Below are positions 1-10,431 of a stretch of DNA of 64,000 nucleotides, in pieces; the stretch's first letter is position 1, and the number at the start of each line of letters is the position of its first letter. Made by a program: the position numbers and the translations under genes. Source of the stretch: PALSA-911 sp963839645 (lineage in GTDB: Bacteria > Pseudomonadota > Alphaproteobacteria > Acetobacterales > Acetobacteraceae). The stretch covers positions 1 through 64,000 of the forward strand of contig CAWIVZ010000007.1 in NCBI GenBank assembly GCA_963839645.1, written 5' to 3'. The notes beneath the pieces were generated by a model. It made no database searches and was not told the DNA's origin. It saw only the letters and a list, made by a program, of their open reading frames with translations.

Positions 1-320
1 GGCGTACGACGACCCGGTCGTGCAGAGGGCGAAAATTGATGGCCTCCTCCTCAATGCTGTCAGAATGAAATTGCGATAGATTCTGATGGCCCGGAGCCTG
101 CGCGCAATGAGCTTAGTTTAAAGCGGCCGGGCCATCCCATTGGGAGTAGGAAGTTTAGTTCCCAATATCAAGCTTCGAGTGCCAAAGCGCCTCTGCCTGA
201 GCTTTCGCCCGGCCTTGCATTTCGCGGATCGCTGCAGAGAAATTGTAAAACACCGCCCAAACTTGACGGGCTCGGGACCCGAAGAGAGCGCAGGCGCAAC
301 CGCAAGGAGCACCTCGATAA
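1..320. other. no recognisable gene
   Basis: Short open frames exist on both strands, but none resembles a known family and their composition looks random. The base composition is less GC-biased than the window's main body. I see no convincing promoter, RNA or repeat. Confidence 0.4.
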
Positions 321-401
321 CGGGTTTCATATGATCTACTTCTCGCCGGCACTGAACCGCGAGCCAAGGCATCTGGGGCTGCTGAAGGCGCCCACTCAAA
401 A

Positions 402-608
402 ATGATCATCAGCACGGACGCTGGCGGGAAGACCAAACGGGTCACATCAAGTGGTGTTTCCGACACCAGGAACGATATCATGCTGTACTCAATCATAGAG
501 GCCGAATCGCACGAGGCAGCGGCGAAATCGTTCGAAAACCATCCGCACCTGCAAATTCCGCAATCATCCATCGAAATCATGGAAATCAGGCCGATGGGCG
601 GAATGTAG
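402..608 (+). pseudogene. YCII-like domain protein, C-terminal fragment
   Basis: The 68-residue product matches only the C-terminal half of YCII/DGPF-like proteins. It has the strand-turn segment ending in GVSD, then LYSIIEAESHEAAAKSF, a helix with a conserved HPHL, and a final beta strand IEIMEIRPM. Family members are usually 95-120 residues, so the N-terminal strand and helix are missing. The frame stays open upstream to about 321, but that part does not look like the family. No function can be assigned; YCII-like domains occur in small possible enzymes and sigma-factor-associated proteins. The fragment lies in the decayed left end of the window, which fits a remnant. Confidence 0.4.
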
Positions 609-825
609 CAGTCTTCGGACAATGCGGTGTGGTGAAGGTGGGAGAGTTCGCCCTCACAGCGCATGTCTCTTCATGGCCCGAAGTTCGAGCGCGAAGGCCT
701 AAAGCCTATTTCCGCTATGAGGATCTAAGCGGTTATTCTATGAAGTTTTTGCGGTTGCGATCCCGTCGTGAACATAGCGCACGATGCGCATAAGCCAGTT
801 AACTGTGTACTCAAGGTGCGACATC

Positions 826-954
826 TCACTTTTTCGCGGGCTCGTGTTTCTTCGCGGGCTCGTGTTTTTTCTCGTGCTCGCCGTGCTCTTTCTTGGCGGG
901 CTCGGCCTTCTTCTTGGCGGGCTCGTGCTTCGGCTCGTGCTTCTTGTCGGTCAT
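826..954 (-). CDS. small Lys/Glu/His/Pro repeat protein
   Basis: This 42-residue protein is built almost entirely from K, H, E, P and A, with imperfect KHEPAKK repeats. The start at 954 is preceded by GAGGAAAC about four bases upstream, a good ribosome-binding site, and the frame ends in TGA. There is no signal peptide or membrane segment. Such highly charged, disordered small proteins are seen in alphaproteobacteria but their role is unknown. The repeated GCGGGCTCGTG-type DNA units make the locus prone to length changes. The ribosome-binding site argues that it is a real gene. Confidence 0.55.
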   Translation of the reverse strand: MTDKKHEPKHEPAKKKAEPAKKEHGEHEKKHEPAKKHEPAKK

Positions 955-1317
955 GGTCGTTTCCTCTTCGGGTGCCGTGCGCGGTGTGCGCGACGGCTGA
1001 TTAATAGGGACATCGGGCGGGCGCGCCCACACGTCAATACCGCCGGCATTCTAAAGTTTATTGACGCCTTGATATTGCAGGGATAAATGGCCGGCGAGCG
1101 GTACCATTGGCCCTCGATGGGGAATCCGCGCGCCGCATCGATCTTGCCGAGCGCGCTCAAGGCGGCAGCCACATATGGATCGTTTCGTCAGGCGCACTTC
1201 TCCAAGCGAGTGCGTGCGCGCCTCGCTTCGCCTGCTTCAAAGTTCAGCTCGTCTATTCACGTCCTGGTCCTTTCACAACTTGCTCACCTCTTGATCCACG
1301 TGTTTGAGTACCAAAGC
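955..1317. other. no recognisable gene
   Basis: Open frames here are short, overlap on both strands and show no family resemblance. The stretch separates the small repeat protein from the 3' end of the nnr remnant. I see no RNA gene or clear hairpin. Confidence 0.4.
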
Positions 1318-2792
1318 CTACACTGTTTTCGACTTCAAACGGCGCAGCACTTGCCGAAGAGCTTCGGGCAAATCCTCAGCCACAAGTCCCGGGCCAATTG
1401 CATTGGCCGCCTCGCCATGCAGCCACGCAGCGGCGGCGGAGGCATGAAAGGCATCGAGCCCCTGAGCAAGCAGCCCAGCAATGAAACCACTGAGAACGTC
1501 CCCTGTGCCGCCGATGGCGAGGTCTGGCGGAGCGTTGGAATTAATAATCGCGCGTCCATCGGATGACGCCACGACCGTGTCGGGGCCTTTGAGCAACAGA
1601 ACTGCCCTACTTTGCTCCGCTGCGCGCCGGGCGCGGGTAAGCTTATTGTCCGAAAACTGGAAAAGACGCCTGAATTCACCGTCATGAGGGGTCAATACGC
1701 ACGGGCTTGCCACGCAACGGAACAGTTCTCCAGGATCATCGGCGAAAGAGCTGAGCCCGTCAGCATCGATCACTGTGGCACGCCTTGCGAGGGCAGCCAG
1801 AACGAATTGTCTTGTTCCTCACCAACCCCGGCGCCAGGTCCTACTACGATCGTATTGCGGCGTTCGTCAACGAGGAGGGCCTTAAATGATCCAAGCCCTC
1901 GAACGGCCGCACAATGATTCCGGTCAGCGAAGTTGCATAGACTGGCCATACCTTGGAGGGCGCTGCAAGGGTGGTTAGCCCCGCTCCGATGTGCATAGAC
2001 CCCCTGGCGGTGAGGCGGCTTGACCCTTCACTATATCGCCGCCGAGAACCAAAACATGGCCACGCTGATATTTATGCGACTCTGGCTGAGGCCACGGGTA
2101 CCGCTCGAGCCAGAGCTCTGGGCCGTTTTCAAATGTCTTGGGTGCGATATCTTCCAGCACGGCCGAGGGAATCCCGATATCCGCTACGATCGTGGAGCCG
2201 CAGAGGCGGCGGCCGGGAAAGAGTACGTGACCCGGTTTCTTGCGGAAAAACGTGACGGTAATCTCGGCTTGGGGAGCCGTTCCGCGGATTTCACCTGTCG
2301 CTCCATCAAGACCGCTCGGCACATCAATGGCGCAAACTGGGAGCTTCCGAGCCTTCACCCTCTCGATCATCTCTGCCGCCGCGCGCCGTTGACAGGGCGT
2401 GCCAAGCCTGCGCCGAATATTGCGTCGATCACGGCACCGGCTCCGTCCAGAACTTCCAGGCAGAAAGGCTCGACCGTACCCCGCCACAACCTGGCGTGAT
2501 GCGCTGCATCGCCTTTTAGATCCTTTATAGAGCCCAAAAGAGCTACCCGCACAGACCAGCCAGCCTCGGCAAGGTGGCGAGCGGCAACGAAACCATCGCC
2601 GCCATTATTGCCAGGCCCGCAATGGACTACAATTTCTTGCCGCGGCCAATGCACCTGCACGTTTCCGGCAACGGCCCTGCCAGCAGCTTCCATGAGCTGA
2701 ACTCCACTCACGCCCAGGGCGATGGCCGCGTGATCTGCGGTTCCCATCTCGGCTGGAGTTGTAAAGAGCGCGTTGTCATAGGGCTCGTGCAT
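1318..2792 (-). pseudogene. nnr: NAD(P)H-hydrate epimerase/dehydratase (YjeF), frame-broken
   Basis: The intact family member is a bifunctional repair enzyme of about 480-500 residues. An N-terminal epimerase domain interconverts hydrated NAD(P)H epimers and a C-terminal ADP-dependent dehydratase restores NAD(P)H. Here the epimerase domain starts at 2792 and shows GPGNNGGDG and later AIDVPSGLDG. The dehydratase domain shows VGPGAG, DADGL, LTPHDGEF and the nucleotide-binding AIGGTGDVLSG. All parts are present in order but in different frames, with breaks near 2395, 2015 and 1780. The break directions differ from one another, unlike most frame breaks in this window, and the neighbourhood is decayed, so a true pseudogene is more likely than sequence error. 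Confidence 0.8.
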
Positions 2793-2836
2793 GGATTGTA
2801 TCCTGCGGATTCCGGTCTTAATGTGAACTCTTGTCG

Positions 2837-3060
2837 AATGGCAAGCGCGTCCAGGATGCCGCCAAGGCCGTCCTTGAGGTCAATTCGTATGCACAAACGT
2901 GAAGGCTCAAAGCGAGACCGCTCTTCGCCGGATGGCAAGCGTCCACCCCTACGATCAGGTGGAAGTCACGGAAGCTGAGAAGCTCGGACAAGGGTCAGCC
3001 GAGGGACAGAAAGAAGCATCGCTCTCGCCTGTGACATTGCGCGATGGCGGCGAGGAATAA
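2837..3060 (+). pseudogene. SPFH/band-7 domain protein remnant
   Basis: Two adjoining frames give RVQDAAKAVLEVNSY and, after a shift near 2897, VKAQSETALRRMASVHPYDQ. These match consecutive conserved blocks of prokaryotic SPFH-domain proteins, whose usual pattern is a VxDxxxAVxEVxxY block followed by VQSExALRxLAxxYPYD. The frame then ends in TAA at 3058-3060. Only about 70 residues of a protein normally near 300 remain, and no start is seen. It is a decayed fragment next to the tRNA remnant, and supports the idea that this end of the window is eroded sequence. Identification is by memory of the family pattern. Confidence 0.5.
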
Positions 3061-3435
3061 GCCGCTACGCTCTGCGGAGCCCCTGGAAGCAAAAATTGAA
3101 GCAGCCCATGACCCCCGGGGGTCATTAATAGCTTTGAGAGAATGGCCTTAGGATCCAACGCAACTAGTCCCCCCTCCTTCACAGCAAGACTGGGCCCTCC
3201 GGTCAAAAAGGTACCTCGAAAAAAGAGGACCCTCCAGAGAAAAAGCTCTGGCGCCGCTTCCCTCTCGTTGCCAAATATGAGAGCTTGAAGAAAGTCTAGC
3301 CGAGGCATTTTTCCTCGTCGGGAGATCAGATTAAATTGTTTTACAAACCAATCTGTCTCGCCGCGAGTTCTTACGATAATTTACGAAGCACCTGTAAAAC
3401 ATTTCCTCAATAGAAACATCGGCTTGGACGAAAAA
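3061..3435. other. no recognisable gene
   Basis: There is no conserved open frame. The DNA is more AT-rich from about 3310. It runs into the tRNA-Lys 3' fragment. The 5' half expected of a tRNA is absent directly upstream. Confidence 0.4.
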
Positions 3436-3437
3436 CG

Positions 3438-3487
3438 GCTAACTCTTAATCAGCGGGTCCAAGGTTCGAATCCTTGTGCGCCCACCA
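3438..3487 (+). other. 3' half of tRNA-Lys(CTT), candidate attachment site
   Basis: The sequence carries an anticodon arm with loop CTCTTAA (anticodon CTT), a variable region, a complete T arm with GGTTCGAATCC, the acceptor strand TGCGCCCA and an encoded CCA ending at 3487. No D arm or 5' acceptor strand GGGCGCA lies upstream, and one anticodon-stem pair is mismatched, so this is not a working tRNA. Tyrosine recombinases of islands and phages often use the 3' half of tRNA genes as attachment sites and leave such a copy at the element's end. No integrase is seen in the window. The island reading is inference. Confidence 0.7.
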
Positions 3488-3572
3488 TTAAAATCAAAGA
3501 CTTAGCGGATGCGTTCCCTAGCAGAGAAATTCTAAAAATAACTCCGACCGTGAACGCACCTGGCCAAGGAAT

Positions 3573-4646
3573 TTGCAAGAGCGGCCCCGGCTAGAGATCG
3601 CCGGGGCGTCAATTGGTGCGCCGCCGGAAATCCAATCCAGACTGCAAGCTGAGATCGGCGATTTTTTATCTCCTCCGGAGAATTCTCATATATTCGCCCA
3701 TTGCAATGGCTCGAACATTGCCGCGGCCCTGATCGACGGCATCGCCAAGAACAACGCGCGCAATCCAGATCACCGCGTGTTGTATTTGAACTGCGGCGCC
3801 CTGGCGACGGAGCTGACGAACGAGCAATGCGATTTTTGGCATTTTCGCTTCGACGGCAATGTCGGAATGCGCGCCTACACGCTGGTGAAGGCGCTGCCGA
3901 AATCGTTGAAATCGGTCTATCTGCTGAACCAGGACTATCTGTTCGGACAGTCGATCCAGAAAGACACGAAAAAATACCTCGCAGCACTGCGGCCGGACAT
4001 CCAGATCGTCGGTGACGAGATGGTTCCGCTTGGCAAGGTCAAGGATTTCTCGCCCTATGTCGCCAAGATCAAGGCATCCGGCGCACAGGGCCTGATCACA
4101 GGCAATTTCGGACCCGATCTGGCGCTCCTGCTGAAGGCCAGTGTTGATAACGGGCTGGATATCGGCTTCTACACCTACCTCGCACATGTCGTCGGCGCAG
4201 TGACCGCGATCGGCAGCGCCGGCGAGAACCGGCTGCGCACGGTTGCCGAGTTCAACGAGAACGTTCCGGTCGAAATCGGCAATGCCGAGGCGGATGCCTG
4301 GATCCGCGGCTGGCGCGACCAGCATGGCGACATCGATTTCTTCATGGCGCCGTGGCGGACAATGTTCGAGATGCTGGCGCTGGCCATCGACAAGGCCGGC
4401 ACGACCGATGCCTTCAAGGTTGCCCAGCAACTGGAAGGTCTGGAAACCCACGACATGGTCGGCCAGGCGACGTTCATGCGAAAGGAGGATCATCAGCTGA
4501 TCCATCCGTTCTACGAAGCGGTATTGACCAAGGACGTGAAATACGATTCCGAGAATACCGGCCTGGGCTGGAAGACCGAAACCATGGCCAACGCCGCCGA
4601 ACTGACGCAGCCGACGATCTGCAAGATGAAGCGCCCGGCCAACTGA
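3573..4646 (+). pseudogene. LivK-type substrate-binding protein 1, 5'-truncated
   Basis: From about 3695 onward the product aligns along its length with the binding protein at 4724-5974, including the CDFWHFRF block, LLNQDYLFGQSIQ, GKVKDFSPYV and the C-terminal CKMKRPA. The family's first roughly 100 residues, with the signal peptide and first ligand-binding lobe, are missing. They are replaced by about 40 unrelated residues from an ATG at 3573. Without a signal peptide it cannot reach the periplasm, so it is almost surely non-functional. The junction lies about 200 bases after the tRNA-Lys fragment, which suggests that a recombination or excision event removed the 5' end. The remaining coding part has no frame breaks, so the truncation may be recent. 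Confidence 0.8.
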
Positions 4647-4723
4647 ACTCCGTGGCCCAGCAACGGCGGGGGCGTTCGTAACGACAACATAATGCGGTAA
4701 TCCGCTGTGATCCGGGAGGAACC

Positions 4724-5974
4724 ATGAGTAACTATCTACGCCGCATGGCATTCTTGATGTTGGGTCTGGGCCTGCTGTTCTGCGTGCGACCCTCGGTTGC
4801 CGCCGATACGATCAAGATCGCCTTCATCGGGCCGTTCTCCGGCGCCTTCGCACCGCAAGGGGATGCATTCTACAAGGAACTGCAATATGCGCTGGATGCC
4901 GCGAACGCAAAGGGCGGGGCGCTCGGCAAGAAGTTCGAGATGGTCACCTTCGATGACAAGATCCAGCCGGCCGAGGCGCTGATCGCTCTTGGAGCCGCTA
5001 CCGACCAGAATATTCCGTTCATCATGCAATGCATCGGCTCGAACGTTGCTGCCGCGATGATCGATGGCGTGGCGAAGTACAATGCCCGCAATCCCGGGCA
5101 TCGCGTTCTGTATCTGAACTGCGCGGCGCTGGCGAACGAACTGACCAACGAGAAATGCGATTTCTGGCATTTCCGCTTCGCCGGCAATGTAGGGATGCGT
5201 ATCGAGACGCTGGTGCGCGCGCTGCCCAAGGATGTCGGCTCTGTCTACCTGATCAATCAGGACTACCTGTATGGCCAATCCATCCAGCATGACATGCGAA
5301 CCTTTCTGGCCTCCAAACGGCCGGAGATCAAGGTCGTTGGTGACGAACTGGTTCCGTTCGGCAAAGTGAAGGACTTTTCGCCGTACGTCTCCAAGATCAA
5401 GTCATCCGGTGCGAAGGCGGTGCTGACATCCAACTGGGGCACGGATTTCAATCTGTTGCTGAAGGCGGGGGTCGATGCCGGGCTGGATGTGCAGTACTAC
5501 ACGACCTCTGCCCAGTTGAACGGCGGCCCTACGGCAATGGGTGAGGCCGGCGTGGACAAGGTTCACGCGGTGGTCGACTCCCACATGAACATCGGCAATG
5601 AGATCGGTAACCAGGAGGCTGACGCCTGGATGAAGGGCTTCCGCGATTTGCATCCGGAGTTCGACTATACCTGGATCAACTACCGGACGATGTTCGAGAT
5701 GCTTCGTCTCGCCATCGACAAGGCAGGCAGCACGGATGCCTATGCCGTGGCGCTTGCGCTGGAAGGGATGCAGGTGACGGATTTGTTCGGCCAGGCCAAC
5801 ACGATGCGCAAGGAGGATCACCAGATGCTGGTGCCGTTCTACCAGGCGAAGTTCGTGAAGGGTGTGAAATTCGATTCCGAGGGAACCGGGGCCGGATGGA
5901 AGACCGAAATGACCATCCCCGCGGCCGAACTGGCGCAGCCGACCACCTGCAAGATGAAGCGCCCCGCGAGCTGA
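4724..5974 (+). CDS. ABC transporter substrate-binding protein 2 (LivK-type)
   Basis: This 416-residue periplasmic binding protein of the type I fold (branched-chain amino-acid/amide family) begins with a clear signal peptide, a basic MSNYLRR followed by a hydrophobic stretch and likely cleavage after VAA near residue 27. The mature part starts with IKIAFIGPFSGAF, the usual first strand and ligand loop, and includes CDFWHFRF and NQDYLYGQSI. GGGAGGAA precedes the start. It is the only intact copy of three tandem paralogues upstream of livHMGF and probably delivers ligand to that permease. The ligand could be an amino acid, amide or aromatic acid; sequence alone does not decide. Confidence 0.88.
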   Translation: MSNYLRRMAFLMLGLGLLFCVRPSVAADTIKIAFIGPFSGAFAPQGDAFYKELQYALDAANAKGGALGKKFEMVTFDDKIQPAEALIALGAATDQNIPFIMQCIGSNVAAAMIDGVAKYNARNPGHRVLYLNCAALANELTNEKCDFWHFRFAGNVGMRIETLVRALPKDVGSVYLINQDYLYGQSIQHDMRTFLASKRPEIKVVGDELVPFGKVKDFSPYVSKIKSSGAKAVLTSNWGTDFNLLLKAGVDAGLDVQYYTTSAQLNGGPTAMGEAGVDKVHAVVDSHMNIGNEIGNQEADAWMKGFRDLHPEFDYTWINYRTMFEMLRLAIDKAGSTDAYAVALALEGMQVTDLFGQANTMRKEDHQMLVPFYQAKFVKGVKFDSEGTGAGWKTEMTIPAAELAQPTTCKMKRPAS

Positions 5975-6001
5975 CTGTCAGGCCGATCGCCTTCCCATCG
6001 C

Positions 6002-6026
6002 ACCGGATCGGCAACGCCGATCCGGT
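6002..6026 (+). terminator. perfect 11-bp stem-loop between binding-protein genes
   Basis: ACCGGATCGGC and its exact reverse complement are separated by AAC, 28 bases after the stop of the second binding-protein gene. No T-run follows, so it may act as an RNA-stabilising or attenuating hairpin instead of a strong intrinsic terminator. A possible -35 TTGACT at 6041-6046 follows it, so the third paralogue may have its own promoter. Confidence 0.5.
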
Positions 6027-6126
6027 TGCTGATCCGGCAATTGACTTGCCTTTCCTCCCATGCCTACGGTTTCTTCTATAAACACCAGTAATAAGCTGCC
6101 GCCCATAGGCAGAGGGAAGGAAAGAA

Positions 6127-7378
6127 ATGACGAAACGTTCACGTCGGCTGTTCTGCGCCGTTGCCATGCTGGGTTTGCTGTTTGCCGGACGGCCGGCGAC
6201 CGCGGAAGACACCATCAAGATCGGCTATGTGGACCCGTTCTCCGGTCCCTTCGCCTCCGGCGGCGACGAGTTCCTCAAGATATTCAAGGTTCTCATCGAC
6301 CGGCAGAACGCCAAGGGTGGGGCGCTTGGCAAGAAATTCGAACTGGTCCCCTTTGACGACAAGCTGCAGCCAGCCGAAGCGCTGATCGCGCTGAAGAACA
6401 TCACCGATCAGAACATACCCTTCGTGATGCAGTGCACCGGCTCCAACGTCGGTGCGGCGCTGATCGACGGTGTTGCGAAGCACAATGCCCGCAATCCGGA
6501 CAATCGCGTCATCTATTTGAACTGCGGTGCGCTCGCGACCGAACTGACCAATGAGAAATGCGATTTCTGGCAGTTCCGCTTCGCCGGGAACGTCGAAATG
6601 CGCGCCGCCGCGCGGATCAAGTCGCTGCCTGACGTCCGTCAAGAAGGTCTATCTGCTGAACCAGGATTACCTGTTCGGCCAATCGATCCAGCACGATACC
6701 AAGAAGTGGTTGGAAAAGCTGCGTCCGGACATCCAGATCGTCGGCGACGAACTGATGCCCTTCGGCAAGGTTCAGGACTTCTCCTCCTACGTTACAAAGA
6801 TCAAGGCTTCCGGCGCGCGATAGCGTGATCACCGGCAATTACAACCGCGACCTCAACCTGCTGATCAAGGCGGCGGTCGACGACGGGCTGAATGTCCGGT
6901 TCGATACCTATCTTGGCGCATCTGATCGGCGGCCCGACCGCGATCGGCGCGGCCGGCGAGAACCGTCTGACCTCGGTATACGAATACAGCGGCAACGTGC
7001 CGGTAGACCTGAAGGTGCCCGAAGCGGAGAAGTTCGGCGTCGACTGGCGCGCCAGCCATGACACGGATTTCTCCACGCTGAACTTCATGACCATGCTGGA
7101 TATGCTGGCCAAGGCCATCGACAAGGCCGGCTCAACCGACGCGCTGAAGGTCGCTCTGGCGCTGGAAGACATGCACGACAAGGACATGGTGGGCCAGGAG
7201 AATATCATGCGAAAGGAGGACCACCAGTTGCTGATGCCCTACTACGTCGGCGTCTTCAGCAAGGACGTGAAGTATGACTCCGAGCATACCGGCTTCGGCT
7301 GGAAGACCGATGATGACGGCATCGGCCGCCGATCTCACCTTGCCGACCACCTGCAAGATGAAGCGTCCTGCCTCCTAG
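6127..7378 (+). CDS. ABC transporter substrate-binding protein 3 (LivK-type), frame-broken
   Basis: The start at 6127 follows GGAAGGAAAGAA. The protein opens with a signal peptide ending near ATAED and the binding fold IKIGYVDPFSGPF. The full paralogue sequence can be read to CKMKRPAS and a TAG at 7376-7378, but only by changing frame near 6630, 6821, 6915 and 7312. Each change equals one extra base, for example an extra T in CTGCCTGACG and an extra G in CTTGGCG. Conservation is even on both sides of each break, so I take these as sequence errors; a true pseudogene remains possible. It lies directly upstream of livH with about 45 bases between them, so it is the likeliest dedicated binding protein of the operon. 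Confidence 0.75.
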
Positions 7379-7423
7379 CCGTCTGCGGAGAGATAAGATG
7401 CGGGACAGGATGAGGGCTATATC

Positions 7424-8371
7424 ATGGAGATAGTCCTCATCTCCCTGCTCAACGGGCTCGTCTACGGCATGCTACTGTTCATGCTGGCCAGCGGGCTGAC
7501 CTTGATCTTCAGCATGATGGGCGTGCTGAACTTCGCCCATGCGAGCATCTACATGATCGGCGCCTATCTGGCCTTTACCGTCAGCCAGGTTCTGGGCTTT
7601 TTTCCGGCACTGATCATCGCGCCGATCCTGTGCGGATTGCTCGGCGCGGGGATCGAGGTCTGGGGCCTGCGCCGGGTGCACCACAACGGCCATATCGCCG
7701 AATTGCTGTTCACCTTTGGCCTGGTGTTCATCATCCAGCGCAGTGTGCAGATGACCTGGGGCATGCTGCCGATGGCCTATCGCGTGCCGCCAATCCTGGA
7801 TTTTCCGCTGTTCACGATCTATGGCGCCAATTTTCCCGCCTATCGCGGCTTCATGCTGCTGATCTCCGCCGGCATGCTGCTGGCAACCTGGCTGCTGCTG
7901 AAGAAGACCCGCATCGGCCTGATCATCCAGGCGGCCCTTACCCATCCGCAGATGGCCAGTTCCCTCGGCCACAACGTGCCGATGGTGTTCACGATCGTGT
8001 TTTCCGGCGGCTGCCTGCTGGCGGGGCTCGCCGGCGTGATCGGCGGCAATTACCAGACCACCGAGCCAGGCATGGCCGATGCCATGGGGCCGATCGTCTT
8101 CGTGGTGGTGGTGTTCGGCGGCCTCGGCTCGCTGGCCGGCTGCTTCATCGCCTCCATCATCATGGGCATGATCCAGACCTTCGCCGTCGTGATCGATTAT
8201 TCGTTCATCGACCTGGTCAAGCCGCTCGGCATTTCGATCACCGCGGACAATCTGCTGACAGAAGTCCTGACGGTTCCGGTCGCGCGCATCGGCGCGCTGC
8301 TGCCGTTCGCGATGATGATCGTGATGTTGCTGTTCCGGCCGCGCGGCCTGCTGGGGACGCGCGATACATGA
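7424..8371 (+). CDS. livH: branched-chain amino-acid-type ABC permease LivH
   Basis: This 315-residue integral membrane protein has about eight hydrophobic segments and the LivH-family opening LNGLVYGMLLFMLASGLTLI, then FGMMGVLN-like FSMMGVLNFAHASIYMIGAY. It also shows VVVVFGGLGSLAG near residue 230 and the closing LLFRPRGLLG. It forms the inner-membrane channel with LivM and is driven by LivG and LivF. Its stop overlaps the livM start as ATGA, which indicates translational coupling. No frame defect is seen. Confidence 0.92.
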   Translation: MEIVLISLLNGLVYGMLLFMLASGLTLIFSMMGVLNFAHASIYMIGAYLAFTVSQVLGFFPALIIAPILCGLLGAGIEVWGLRRVHHNGHIAELLFTFGLVFIIQRSVQMTWGMLPMAYRVPPILDFPLFTIYGANFPAYRGFMLLISAGMLLATWLLLKKTRIGLIIQAALTHPQMASSLGHNVPMVFTIVFSGGCLLAGLAGVIGGNYQTTEPGMADAMGPIVFVVVVFGGLGSLAGCFIASIIMGMIQTFAVVIDYSFIDLVKPLGISITADNLLTEVLTVPVARIGALLPFAMMIVMLLFRPRGLLGTRDT

Positions 8372-9664
8372 GCGGTGCAATGGGCAAAAGCTGGCTCTGG
8401 ATCGCGGCGGTCGTGCTCGCGTTGGCCTTGCCGTGGTGCTTCTACGATTTCCATACCGGGCGGCAGTCCGGCTTCATGCTGTCGATGCTCAGCCAGATGG
8501 GCATGATGATCATCTTGGCGCTGTCGTACAACATGCTGCTTGGACAGGCCGGGCTGTTTTCGCTTTGCCACGCGACGTTCTTCGGCATTGGCGGCTACGC
8601 GACAGTGCATTTCCTGAACGCGGCGGGCGCCGGCGAGTCTGCCGGTGCCGATGGAACTGATCCCGCTGCTGGCAGGGCTCAGCGGGCTCGGTCTTGCCAT
8701 CGTCTTTGGCTACATGGCCACCAAGCAGCGCGCCACGGCCTTTGCCATGATTACGCTGGGTATCGGCGAACTCATGGCCACCGCGGCGCTGATGTTCCAT
8801 CATTTCTTCGGCGGCGAAGGCGGCGTTTCCACCAACCGCATGATCGACCGCAGCCTGTTCGGCCTCTCCTATGCGCACGGCATCCAGGTCTATTACCTGA
8901 TCGTGGTCTGGACCTTGCATCGCCGCGCTGGCGATGTTCTTCCTGACCAAGACCCCGCTTGGGCGGATGGCCAATGCCACGCGCGACAATTTCGAGCGGG
9001 CGCAGTTCATGGGCTACGACCCGCGCGTCGTCCGCTTCCTGCAGTTCGCGCTGTCCGGCATGTTCGCCGGGATCGGCGGCGGTCTGTATGCGATCACCTA
9101 CGAGATCGTGACGTTCGACGCGCTTGCCGGCGCCATTGTCGGCGAACGCGCTGCTGATGGCCTATATCGGCGGCACCACCGTTTTCGGCGGCCCGGTTCT
9201 GGGCGCGGTGCTGATCACGCTGCTGCAAAGCGGCGTCAGCCTGATGTCCAATTCCTGGCTGGTCTATGTCGGCGTGCTGTTCATCTGCCATGGTGATCTT
9301 CGCGCCTACCGGCATCGCCGGGCTGATCCTCGGGCATCGGCCCGATCCTGCGGGCCGGCAAGCTGGGCCAATTGGTGGTTCCCTATATCGCGGGTCCTTG
9401 TCCCAGGCCTGCTGCTGGTGCTCGGCTTCGTCGGTCTGGTGGAACTGACCTCGTTCCTGACCATCGGCGCAGCCCAGGGCAAGACGCTGGTGCTGGCCGG
9501 GAACAAGATCGACGTGCATGAGACGATGCCGTGGCTGGTCTCCGCCGTCGCGCTGATCGGCGGCGGCGCTTGGCTGCGGATCGAGGCGCGGTTTTTCCGC
9601 CGCGTCTGGGACGGCCTGATGGCCGATCTGAAATCGCCAGACGGCAAGGCCGAAAGGCGATCGC

Positions 9665-9668
<4 letters not shown>
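8368..9668 (+). CDS. livM: branched-chain amino-acid-type ABC permease LivM, frame-broken
   Basis: The start ATG overlaps the livH stop. Conserved LivM blocks appear in order: ILALSYNMLLGQAGLFSLCHATFFGIGGYA, then GYMATKQRATAFAMITLGIGEL, FERAQFMGYDP, then LMAYIGGTTVFGGPVLGAV and FAPTGIAGLILGHRP. A C-terminal extension with two further hydrophobic segments ends near the livG start. The blocks fall in different frames with changes near 8640, 8925, 9145, 9286, 9343 and 9396. All of these equal one added base, such as the T in ATCTGCC at 9286. This is the most damaged gene of an otherwise coherent operon, and I read the breaks as sequence errors. The exact stop is uncertain; GCATGA at 9663-9668 would give the usual ATGA overlap. 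Confidence 0.8.

Positions 9669-10427
<759 letters not shown>

Positions 10428-10431
<4 letters not shown>

Noticed and set aside
3488..3694. Transposase remnant between the tRNA fragment and the truncated gene
   Set aside because: A minus-strand frame gives a short readable peptide, but it matches no transposase or integrase pattern I know and there are no terminal inverted repeats.
7630..8946. 438-codon plus-strand frame overlapping livH
   Set aside because: Its first part is out of frame with livH and Arg-rich. Only its end, from 8368, is real and is the start of livM.
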